Assembly: GCF_022012415.1 (NCBI RefSeq)
Contig: NZ_JAKLTR010000008.1
Span: forward strand, 124,001 to 188,000
DNA from: Terrimonas ginsenosidimutans
Lineage (GTDB): Bacteria > Bacteroidota > Bacteroidia > Chitinophagales > Chitinophagaceae
Direction: 5' to 3'
DNA: 64,000 nucleotides
The translations under genes were made by a program, and so were the position numbers. The notes beneath the pieces are model-generated. The model was not told the origin of the DNA, did not search any database, and was given only the letters and a program-made list of their open reading frames with translations. This document shows positions 25,098 to 33,408 of this stretch, one piece after another (positions within the stretch are counted from its first letter, which is position 1; every line of letters begins with the position of its first letter).

Positions 25098-26423
25098 ATG
25101 TCTACTACCAATCCCCTTTTCGACGAGATTTTATCCAAACTAAAGATCAAGGCGCTCAATGAGATGCAGCTGGCCTCCATAGAGGCTGCCGATAAGCACG
25201 ATGACCTGATCCTCTTATCGGCGACCGGCTCGGGCAAAACATTAGCGTATCTGCTCCCGCTGGTCAAATCGTTAAACCCGGAGGGCAAGAAAACGCAGGC
25301 GATGATCATTGTTCCCTCACGGGAGCTTGCTTTGCAGATCGAATCCGTGTTCAAAAGCATGGGGACGAGTTTGAAAGTAACCTGCTGCTATGGGGGTCAT
25401 TTGAGAGAAACCGAAGAAAATAACCTTGTGCAGCCGCCGGCATTACTGATCGGAACTCCCGGCCGCCTATCAGACCATATCCGACGGGGAAATATCACCG
25501 TCGATTCAATCGAAACGCTGGTGCTCGATGAATTCGACAAATCACTGGAGCTTGGTTTCACCGATGAAATGTCATTCATTATTGGTTCCCTCCCATCCCT
25601 GAAAAAAAGAATGCTGATCTCCGCAACCGAAACCGTCAGGATCCCCGATTTTATTGGCATTCAGGATCCCGTGAAACTGAACTTCTTGAATTCAACTGAT
25701 CAGGAAACAGGACTTACGATCCAGACAGTTGCAAGTGATGAAAAGGATAAACTCCAGACTCTATTCAGGCTGATCTGTATGCTGGGTAATCGTTCGACCA
25801 TTGTCTTCTGCAATCATCGGGAATCCGTAGAACGCACAAGTAACTGGCTGAAAGAAAAAGATATTGTCAACGTGTTCTACCATGGTGCGCTGGAGCAACA
25901 GGAAAGGGATGCTGCATTGTGCAAATTCAGAAACGGAACGGCAAACGTACTTGTCACAACCGATCTTGCCGCAAGAGGACTTGACATCGCGAACCTCCGG
26001 TACATCATTCACTATCATCTGCCAGCGAGCGAAGATGTGTTCACCCACCGCAATGGAAGAACCGCGCGTATGGACGCAAGCGGCACGGCGATCCTGATAC
26101 TGTCGCCTGAAGAAAAACTACCCGCTTACATCGATCCGGAAACGGAGAAAATAGAACTGCCGGAAACAGCCACATTGCCGGCAAAGCCACACTGGTCTAC
26201 CCTTTTTATCGCTGCAGGAAAGAAAGACAAAGTCAATAAGATCGATATTGTCGGATTCCTTTCGAACCGGGGGCAATTAAAAAAAGAAGATATCGGCCTG
26301 ATAGAAGTAAAAGATTTCTTCTCATTCGTTGCCGTGAGGAAAACAAAGATCAGTGCTGCACTTCAACTGATCAAGGAGCAAAAGATCAAAAATAAGAAGG
26401 TAAAGATCGCCGTAGCGAAGTAA
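25098..26423 (+). CDS. DEAD-box RNA helicase, DbpA-like
   Basis: The 441-residue protein has the superfamily-2 motifs: ATGSGKT (Walker A, near residue 42), PSRELALQ (Ia), TPGRL (Ib), LVLDEFDK (motif II reads DEFD instead of DEAD, near 145), ISATE (III), STIVFCNHRE (IV), VTTDLAARGLDI (V) and HRNGRTARM (VI). The last roughly 75 residues (VNKIDIVGFLSNRGQLKKED ... FSFVAVRKTKISAALQLI) look like the DbpA C-terminal RNA-binding domain, which guides such helicases to 23S rRNA during large-subunit assembly. The DEFD variant keeps the two acidic residues needed for ATP hydrolysis. Confidence 0.92.
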   Translation: MSTTNPLFDEILSKLKIKALNEMQLASIEAADKHDDLILLSATGSGKTLAYLLPLVKSLNPEGKKTQAMIIVPSRELALQIESVFKSMGTSLKVTCCYGGHLRETEENNLVQPPALLIGTPGRLSDHIRRGNITVDSIETLVLDEFDKSLELGFTDEMSFIIGSLPSLKKRMLISATETVRIPDFIGIQDPVKLNFLNSTDQETGLTIQTVASDEKDKLQTLFRLICMLGNRSTIVFCNHRESVERTSNWLKEKDIVNVFYHGALEQQERDAALCKFRNGTANVLVTTDLAARGLDIANLRYIIHYHLPASEDVFTHRNGRTARMDASGTAILILSPEEKLPAYIDPETEKIELPETATLPAKPHWSTLFIAAGKKDKVNKIDIVGFLSNRGQLKKEDIGLIEVKDFFSFVAVRKTKISAALQLIKEQKIKNKKVKIAVAK

Positions 26424-26548
26424 CGGGGCACGAGATCTGTTTTTAATGATTAATGACTAGAGGAAGTGCATTCACTTCCTGACCTTTCAGTCCCGGGCGA
26501 AACCCTGTTTTTATCAGAAAGGAAAAGTCAACCAATCAAAAACTGTCA

Positions 26549-27514
26549 ATGAACACCAGAAACTTTCTGTCAATATTCATCCTTACATGCATCATATCAT
26601 GCAGCAATAAGACTGCCGTGCAGGATGGTGTTGTTTCAAGGATAGCCGACTATAATATATTTGAGTATGAAGTGACCGGACTAGTGGAAGACAGTTCTGA
26701 ACAATGGAAAAGATATGACAGTCTTTTGGCAGGTGTAACAGAAGAGTATCTTGTTAAGCTATGTGACCATAGAAGCCCTGTTATCCGGGCATATGCATTT
26801 TCCGGCCTGATCAGGAAAAAGAGTTCACATATATTCCGTGTGCTAAGGGAGCATATACATGATACCGCTTCCTTTACCATGGTCACAGGGTGCTTCTCTA
26901 ATGCATGGTCGGTAACTGATTTCTATCTCCAAAACGTGGGGTATTATTATAAAGATTCTTCCTCTTACCGGATCGATCCCGAACAAAGAGCTTTTCTAGA
27001 TTCACTGATGTTATTTGGCAATGAAATAACGCTGCGGCGTGAAAATTATAATGCTCCTCTTCTACACTCGCGCGCCTATATGCTCGAGCATATTCCTCAT
27101 ACTCCCTCCTACTATAAAAGGCTTCGGGAGATCGTCACAGCAGGTGTTATAGAAGCATTGCCTGCATTGGCGAAATTCCACAATGAGGATGATGTCCCCC
27201 TGATCAAAAAAGTGTATGAAATCGATGGCTCGATCGGAAACAGCTTTGTGTTCAAAGCGATCACAAACTTTCCGCATCCCGACCTGTTTCCAATAGTGGA
27301 GCAGGAAATTGAGAACAGTCTCCTGCATGATGACTATTCAGGCACTTCACCTTACCCATATTACCAGGCTCTTGTGCAGTACAAAACGCAAAGAACAAGA
27401 GAGCTATTGGTAAAGGCGATTTCGAGAACTGAACGTGAAGACCAGCAGCGGCTGGTAAGAAATATAAGATACCTTCTCAAAGAAAATCCGGATAAGATTT
27501 TCGAAGGATTATGA
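26549..27514 (+). CDS. Lipoprotein with HEAT-like helical repeats, unknown
   Basis: The 321-residue protein has a lipoprotein signal (NFLSIFILTCIISC, Cys near residue 18). The mature part is helical and resembles HEAT repeats: LCDHRSPVIRAYAFSGLIRK, then VIEALPALAKFHNEDDVPLI and TRELLVKAISRTEREDQQRL. I recognise no specific family or function. It is a single gene converging on the ABC permease operon. Confidence 0.75.
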   Translation: MNTRNFLSIFILTCIISCSNKTAVQDGVVSRIADYNIFEYEVTGLVEDSSEQWKRYDSLLAGVTEEYLVKLCDHRSPVIRAYAFSGLIRKKSSHIFRVLREHIHDTASFTMVTGCFSNAWSVTDFYLQNVGYYYKDSSSYRIDPEQRAFLDSLMLFGNEITLRRENYNAPLLHSRAYMLEHIPHTPSYYKRLREIVTAGVIEALPALAKFHNEDDVPLIKKVYEIDGSIGNSFVFKAITNFPHPDLFPIVEQEIENSLLHDDYSGTSPYPYYQALVQYKTQRTRELLVKAISRTEREDQQRLVRNIRYLLKENPDKIFEGL

Positions 27515-27589
27515 AAATAGGACGAGTCAGAGGTTTAATATTAATGATGAAGATTTGCCCCAACGTGTTGAAAAAAGTTACGGATATAC

Positions 27590-30500
27590 CTAATCCACAC
27601 TTAATGGCTCAATCTTTTTAAATAATGTATCTATTTTAGAATGAAGAGATGGGTTTGTTAACCGGTATAGCTCATCCAAAAAGTCTGTTGAAACAGGTTT
27701 TAGATTGGAATATTTATGCTTCTCAATAAAATTTCTCAGCACTTCATTTAATTTTTGTTCGCCTATTAATTCACTTAAAAGATACATCACCACGGCTCCT
27801 TTTGAATAGGATATATGAGTTTCCCCTGGCTGAACCATGTACAATGGCTGTTCTATTGAAAACCCTTTGCTGAAGGAATAAATATCGAGGTGCATTTTTA
27901 TTCGATCCAACATTTTTTCTTTGCCATGCATCTTTTTAAGCAACATCATTTCAGTGTACATAGCCATTGTTTCAGTAAGCATGGCCGCCCCATCTCTGTC
28001 ATCAGGATTTATTTGACTATTACCCCACCACAAATGTGACAGCTCATGTCCGGCCAATTCGTTGATCACATCCTGTTGCTTATCAGCCTTAATATTGGAG
28101 TGAAAAACCATGTTTTCTGTCATGTAGATGGTTGCAGGATAAGCCGTAGCTGCAAAGCCACCGGTAAAACCCGATACTTCTGCAAACCGGATGGTTTTAA
28201 ATGGATAGTTTCCAAAATTTGTTTCGCAATAATCCATGGTTAACCGTGCGTTATTCATGAGATGATCTGCATTCTCTGCGTGTGTCGGGTGATAATAGAT
28301 CTCAAAACTTTTGCCTTTATAGTTTTCCTTTTTTACAGCGTATTGAGCAGAGGATACAGCAAACCTGAACGGAATGGGATCATCGGTTTTGTACTGAAAG
28401 TAATTCCTGTTTTGTACTTTCCAGCTTTTGGTCAACTCTCCAACGCCAAGGGCCGTTTGATTGCCTGATGTCGAGATCGTCATGTCAATTGTTATGAAAT
28501 CGTTATTGGCAGTCTTTGGTGCATCAAATGCAGTGATTGCTGATTTGGCTCCCAAATTATATTTTTTCCTGATTGTTTCATCCTCAATTTCATTTTCCAG
28601 CACATATCCAAAATGCGGATAGTATCGGCTAATGCGCATAAAGGAACCATTTTCAACAATGGCATTAAATGATTGATGTCCGTTCACCGCCTTCCACCGG
28701 TAAGAAATATTGAAATGAAAGGTTGCTTTTTGATTGGGCATTAACACTTTCTGCAATGCAAGTACCTGGTACTGATCTTTGACTGTAATTGTTTCATCCG
28801 CAATTTGAAATGCGGCACTTTCTATCTTAAAATCATTGGCAAAATTGACCAGGATAGTGTCGATATTTGAGCTGGTTTTGTTTTCAAGTGTGTAAGTTCC
28901 TTTTATATGGTAAGCGTTTTCTTCCGGAAACAAATCAACAGTTGTAATGATGCTGGTAACAGTTGGCTGGGGGCGGGTACTGTATTTACGATAAAGGGTT
29001 TCATAATTTACCTGTGCTAATAAACTGGCTTTTTCATTTTTGGGTTTATACCCTTCCACCAATTTTATCCCGGAATAGGAACAAGCAGCAACTGTTACAA
29101 GTAATATCACCCATCCATATCCTCTTCTATTGGTTTTCTTTACCAGGTAAGAGATGGTGAGCAAAATTATCAAACAACAAAATCCAAAGAACATTCCTTT
29201 TGCAAAGTCAGCACCATATAGGCCGAAGCCATTCATATCACTATAGTTTACCCGAACACCGTAGAATATCTTCGCCAGGGGATAGGTTATAATTTTTTTA
29301 CCAATGGACGTTGCCATTATGAAAACAAATAATACTGCCACACCCAATCCTGCATATTTTCGATTGATAGCTTTTTTGATCAACAATAGAAATCCGCTCA
29401 TGAGTATCAATGGCAGTGAAACAAAAAGAAACAGGTTGCTATACACTTTCCATTCAATAATTGGGTAGTTGTATAATAATTGGAATGCAGTTCCTTCAAC
29501 AATTAATGCAAGGGTAAATATTAATGCCACAACTGCTAATGATATCCACTTTGCAAAAAAACCGGTCGAGGTATTGGCGGTACTGTTTTCAATCTGGTTA
29601 AAACGTGTATTTCTGCTGCGCCAAAAAATATCAAATGCATAATACAATACGATGATCAAACCCAATTCGTAAAAATGCTGAATAATGGTAGTGGTCATTA
29701 ATCCCGAGCTCACATATTGCTGTGGAATTCTGAGGCCCTTTTCAATTGCTGCATACATTTCCATTCCTACTCCGAAAAGTACGTACAAGAAAGCCAGTAT
29801 AAAGGGTATGCTTTTTACAATATAGGTTAAATACATTTTAGTAAAAGAAAGCAAAGCTTTCAGTTGTGCCAGGGCATGATGTTGTGTGGATATAGCTTTG
29901 TAGCTGTAACTTAAATTATGCTCACGGGTATTTTCTTTTGATCCCGACCGGAGTTTTGATTGTTTTTTTGAAAAACTAAATTTCCTGATACTTATATAAA
30001 GGAGCAGTACAGAGATAAGGACAACAATCATTCTATTCAAGGCAAATAATCCGTTCAACGAAATCAGCGCTGTGTTTCTTTGCTCCACAGTCCAGGTTGA
30101 AGTTTGATAAAAGTATGCGGACATACCAAATGGATCCACTATAGCACTGATTAACCTGGCTTGTTCCGATTGCGGCAATGCTCCCGCCATTAATGGTGAA
30201 CCCGAATAAATAAGGGTGACCGTATAAAGCATGTACAACAATAGTCCGCTAACGTAAATGGTCAGTTTGTTTTTTGAGATCCATCCGGCAAAGCTTAACA
30301 CAGCCGTTGTAAAAAGCGTGTTGATAAAGGTAAACAAGAGGACAGGTTGTATATAATAGAGTAATGAAACAGACTCATACTTTAGGTTGGATGCCGATAA
30401 TTGATGGCCAAACAAAAAGCTTCCTGTAAGTAAAACGGTGAGGGAAAAGCCGATGGTGAACAATGATGTAAACCTTGCTGCAATAAATTGATTTTTCCTG

Positions 30501-30778
30501 ATGGGTGTGCTGAAAAATATCTCCTGAAAATTATTGTCCAGCTCTTTGTTTACATGCTGGGCAGTAAAAATGGTTGAAAATAGTATGGCTGATAAACTGA
30601 AGAGTGCGGTGATAAAAGAAATTTGGTAAGGTGAATTTTGATAAACACTTTCGCTTATTGTAAAATGTGCATCTTTTCCTATCACTACGCCCAATGCAAC
30701 TATCAAAACCAGCAATACCCAGGTGGTCCATCTTTTGAAGAAACGCTTTATATCGAATAAGAATAAGGTATTCATCAT
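27590..30778 (-). CDS. ABC-2 permease fused to an M1-family aminopeptidase
   Basis: The 1062-residue protein has two parts. Residues 1-560 are a polytopic permease with an ABC-2-like start (FLFDIKRFFKRWTTWVLLVL), roughly twelve membrane helices and a Lys-rich loop near 270. Residues about 600-1062 form an exported M1 peptidase domain with zinc site HELSHLWWG (His911, Glu912, His915) and a third ligand in LTETMAMYTE (Glu936). The gap between HExxH and this Glu is 20 residues rather than the common 18. It overlaps its ATPase gene by one base (30778). Proteins of this build are known in Bacteroidota; their substrate is not known to me. It could trim and then move a peptide across the membrane. 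Confidence 0.9.
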   Translation of the reverse strand: MMNTLFLFDIKRFFKRWTTWVLLVLIVALGVVIGKDAHFTISESVYQNSPYQISFITALFSLSAILFSTIFTAQHVNKELDNNFQEIFFSTPIRKNQFIAARFTSLFTIGFSLTVLLTGSFLFGHQLSASNLKYESVSLLYYIQPVLLFTFINTLFTTAVLSFAGWISKNKLTIYVSGLLLYMLYTVTLIYSGSPLMAGALPQSEQARLISAIVDPFGMSAYFYQTSTWTVEQRNTALISLNGLFALNRMIVVLISVLLLYISIRKFSFSKKQSKLRSGSKENTREHNLSYSYKAISTQHHALAQLKALLSFTKMYLTYIVKSIPFILAFLYVLFGVGMEMYAAIEKGLRIPQQYVSSGLMTTTIIQHFYELGLIIVLYYAFDIFWRSRNTRFNQIENSTANTSTGFFAKWISLAVVALIFTLALIVEGTAFQLLYNYPIIEWKVYSNLFLFVSLPLILMSGFLLLIKKAINRKYAGLGVAVLFVFIMATSIGKKIITYPLAKIFYGVRVNYSDMNGFGLYGADFAKGMFFGFCCLIILLTISYLVKKTNRRGYGWVILLVTVAACSYSGIKLVEGYKPKNEKASLLAQVNYETLYRKYSTRPQPTVTSIITTVDLFPEENAYHIKGTYTLENKTSSNIDTILVNFANDFKIESAAFQIADETITVKDQYQVLALQKVLMPNQKATFHFNISYRWKAVNGHQSFNAIVENGSFMRISRYYPHFGYVLENEIEDETIRKKYNLGAKSAITAFDAPKTANNDFITIDMTISTSGNQTALGVGELTKSWKVQNRNYFQYKTDDPIPFRFAVSSAQYAVKKENYKGKSFEIYYHPTHAENADHLMNNARLTMDYCETNFGNYPFKTIRFAEVSGFTGGFAATAYPATIYMTENMVFHSNIKADKQQDVINELAGHELSHLWWGNSQINPDDRDGAAMLTETMAMYTEMMLLKKMHGKEKMLDRIKMHLDIYSFSKGFSIEQPLYMVQPGETHISYSKGAVVMYLLSELIGEQKLNEVLRNFIEKHKYSNLKPVSTDFLDELYRLTNPSLHSKIDTLFKKIEPLSVD

Positions 30779-31653
30779 CAGTTTGAGTTTTGATGGAGTA
30801 TAGAGAAGTACACATCTTCCAGGCTGGGGTCTATGGGCTGGAACCCAGCGGGCATCCTATCGGCCAGGATATGAATATTTAACTTGCCCGTTATGAATTG
30901 TGAGGATATAACCCTGTGATCTCTTTTATGGTCATCAAGCTCCTGCTTTATAATTTGTTTTCTTCCGATACGTCCTTGTAAACCAGCGATCAGATCATTG
31001 GGGTTGCCCTGTTGCAAAACAGACCCGTTATTGATGATGGCCATTTGCGAACACAAATTGCGGACATCTTCTACCAGATGTGTAGAAAGAATGATGATGA
31101 TGTCTTCTCCCAGTTCGCTGAGTAAACTGTTAAACCTGTTACGTTCTTCAGGATCAAGTCCTGCCGTGGGCTCGTCAACAATAATAATCTTCGGATTACC
31201 CAATAATGCTTGTGCAACGCCAAATCTTTGTTTCATGCCACCTGAAAAAGTATGCACTTCTTTTTTCCGGTCAGCAAATAGATTTACTTTTTGCAGCAGC
31301 GATAATATTTGTTGCTTTCTGTCATGAGTGTTGGTAACTCCTTTCAAAATAGCCAGGTGGTTCAGCAGATCGTATGCCGATATTTTAGGATACACGCCAA
31401 AGTCCTGCGGTAAAAAGCCCAACTGTTTTTTAAGGAAGAAGGGATCATCAGCAACATTTACATTATTGAAAAATATCTGACCGCTATCTGCAGTTTGCAG
31501 ACCAACAATAGTGCGCATGAGCGATGATTTTCCGGCACCATTTGGACCCAGCAATCCAAACAAACCATTGTTTATTTCCAATGAAATGCTGCTGATGGCT
31601 TTTACTCCATTGAGGTAAGTCTTGCTCAGATTTTTGATAATTAATTTATTCAT
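30778..31653 (-). CDS. ABC transporter ATP-binding protein
   Basis: The 291-residue protein is a standard ABC ATPase: Walker A GPNGAGKSS (near residue 38), Q-loop FLPQDFG, signature FSGGMKQR (near 135), Walker B IIIVDEPTAGLDPEE, and the H-loop in LSTHLVED. The C-terminal 70 residues (GRIGRKQIIKQELDDHKRDH ... DPSLEDVYFSIL) resemble the extra domain of ABC-2 type ATPases of the CcmA/NatA group. It is first in a two-gene operon and overlaps the permease-peptidase fusion by one base. Confidence 0.95.
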   Translation of the reverse strand: MNKLIIKNLSKTYLNGVKAISSISLEINNGLFGLLGPNGAGKSSLMRTIVGLQTADSGQIFFNNVNVADDPFFLKKQLGFLPQDFGVYPKISAYDLLNHLAILKGVTNTHDRKQQILSLLQKVNLFADRKKEVHTFSGGMKQRFGVAQALLGNPKIIIVDEPTAGLDPEERNRFNSLLSELGEDIIIILSTHLVEDVRNLCSQMAIINNGSVLQQGNPNDLIAGLQGRIGRKQIIKQELDDHKRDHRVISSQFITGKLNIHILADRMPAGFQPIDPSLEDVYFSILHQNSN

Positions 31654-32294
31654 AGCGTAAACTTTTAGGCAATGGAATTTTGGACAGGAACCGGCCTTTT
31701 TTTACAGGCACTATCCACTAGTGGTCATCTGTTGTGATGTTTAAGGTTTATTTGTAAGTTTTAAGGCTTATACCATTAAGTTGCATAACAAAGATATCCC
31801 TAAACCATGATACCTTGTAATACATAATACTATACCGGGCTCAAAGGGCTGATTAATGGTCGCTTTTGCGGATGACCGGCAAGACATTTGTTTTTGGCTT
31901 GCTCGCTTTTGCTTTTATGTGATACCTACACCTTGGTCATCTACCCGACAACTATATTTCCCAGAGACTATCACCCCATACGAAGCCCCATCAATCAGAA
32001 CACACCGATTTTGGGGAGGCTTCTAAACTGGTTTTGCATAAAAGAGGCCGAGGACAAAAGCTTTCCGCATAATCACCGTACCACACCTCGAACTTTTCTT
32101 ATCCGGTTTTAGCTAACAATTGTCTCTCCATCTCGCCAAATACTTTAACTCCTCTATTATTTGGTTCGAGTTTGAGATCCCTGGACTGTGTATTTTGTTA
32201 CGCTTCTTCTATATCCATTAGTGTATGCCGCCATAAAAGCAGAAAAACAACTGCCTTATGATACCAGCGGTAATAACATACTTGATTGGGAGGA
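31654..32294. other. Intergenic stretch before the dead TPR gene
   Basis: No intact gene is seen. Frames such as 31888-32112 show no domain. The right end may contain worn 5' sequence of the TPR pseudogene, but I could not follow the reading frame beyond 32295. Confidence 0.4.
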
Positions 32295-32522
32295 ATGCTG
32301 TTTGAACGCAACTACCGTAAGCAGGCCACCGAAGCACTGGAGTGGGGAGCGGCTTAAAATCCCGCCGATAGCTCCTGGTATGGCCACCTGGGTGATATAC
32401 ACGCTGTATGGAAACAATATGATAAGGCAAAATGGTATTATCAGAAAGCAATATCACTTATGAATGGTGACCAGAAAAAACAAACCAATGCTAAACTAAG
32501 CGGGTTGCCTAATGATAATTAG
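32295..32522 (+). pseudogene. Remnant of a TPR protein gene with an in-frame stop
   Basis: One frame from ATG 32295 to TAG 32520-32522 reads FERNYRKQATEALEWGAA, then TAA at about 32358-32360, then NPADSSWYGHLGDIHAVWKQ and YDKAKWYYQKAISLMNG. The second part is a textbook TPR unit (W-x-x-L-G, A...Y..A..YY.KA). The same frame continues on both sides of the stop, so this is a nonsense mutation in the 3' end of a TPR gene whose 5' part is lost. The last residues are KLSGLPNDN. Confidence 0.75.
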
Positions 32523-32551
32523 CATTTACTTACTTACTTTGCCAGAAAACA

Positions 32552-33256
32552 ATGGGATTATTTGATAAATTCTTTGGAAAGAAGTTAAGCGGTGATACTT
32601 CAAAGCAAGCTTCAAAAATCATCCAGCTTCAAGGGGACGATACTTCTATTTTAACGCGCGAGAGTGTTGGGTTTAAAATTATTAGGCCTTTGACTAATGA
32701 ACAAACGGAAAAAATAGACAAGTCGACACTATTGTTACGGACAGGACAACTTTATATGCACTATTGGACAGATAATTTGGTTTGTACAGACCGAAATGAC
32801 CCGGAATGGCAAAATAAGGTATTGTTTTTTTGGAAAGCAGAAGAACCCTTTGCGAAGAAAGCACTTCCACCAACGTTTGAAACTTTTAAAAGGAGGCATT
32901 TTCTTTTTACAGGTGACACATCAAAAATTTCGTTACAAGTTGGACAGGCTATGCCCTGGTTTGGTATGCCAGGACTTGGAGAAAAGCACGTCTGTGAATT
33001 AAACGGGAAAAAAGTTACAATTCCTGAATTAGATGAATTAGGGTTGATTGAGTATATAGAACAAGTTGAATTAACATCTGACAATTACGACATCCTGACA
33101 AAGCGGGATGATTACTTTTTCTTAATTGACGATAGCGTAACTCCTTTTCAAAACGGTAATTTTTATTTGAACGAAAAACCAATCCCAATTCACTTGGCAT
33201 ACACTATTGGAGGCATTCATATCTTTAAAAAAGTTAAACCTAATCAGGCGGAATAA
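32552..33256 (+). CDS. Cytoplasmic protein of unknown function
   Basis: The 234-residue soluble protein begins MGLFDKFFGKK, a lead often seen in small cytoplasmic proteins such as immunity-type proteins of toxin systems. The rest (LYMHYWTDNLVCTDRNDPEW, RRHFLFTGDTSKISLQVGQA, AYTIGGIHIFKKV) matches no family I know. It has neither signal peptide nor membrane helix. TACTTTG lies about 20 nt upstream of the ATG and may be a -7 element. Base composition is clearly more AT-rich than the flanking housekeeping genes, so recent arrival is possible. An immunity role is speculation. Confidence 0.7.
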   Translation: MGLFDKFFGKKLSGDTSKQASKIIQLQGDDTSILTRESVGFKIIRPLTNEQTEKIDKSTLLLRTGQLYMHYWTDNLVCTDRNDPEWQNKVLFFWKAEEPFAKKALPPTFETFKRRHFLFTGDTSKISLQVGQAMPWFGMPGLGEKHVCELNGKKVTIPELDELGLIEYIEQVELTSDNYDILTKRDDYFFLIDDSVTPFQNGNFYLNEKPIPIHLAYTIGGIHIFKKVKPNQAE

Positions 33257-33408
33257 AAAAATACCCCATAACAAGGCACTGGCAGAAGCGGGAGAACGGG
33301 GGACCCCGATGTCAAATTTGACTTTTTAATTTTTTACTACCATCAATACTCCCTCCTGTACGCTACGCAGCCGATCATAATTCAAGATCCGGGGAATCAA
33401 ATTTGTCC
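33257..33408. other. Short intergenic gap
   Basis: It contains the words CAAATTTGACTTTTTAATTTTT and GAATCAAATTTGTCC, a loose inverted pair. Nothing else is recognised. Confidence 0.3.
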
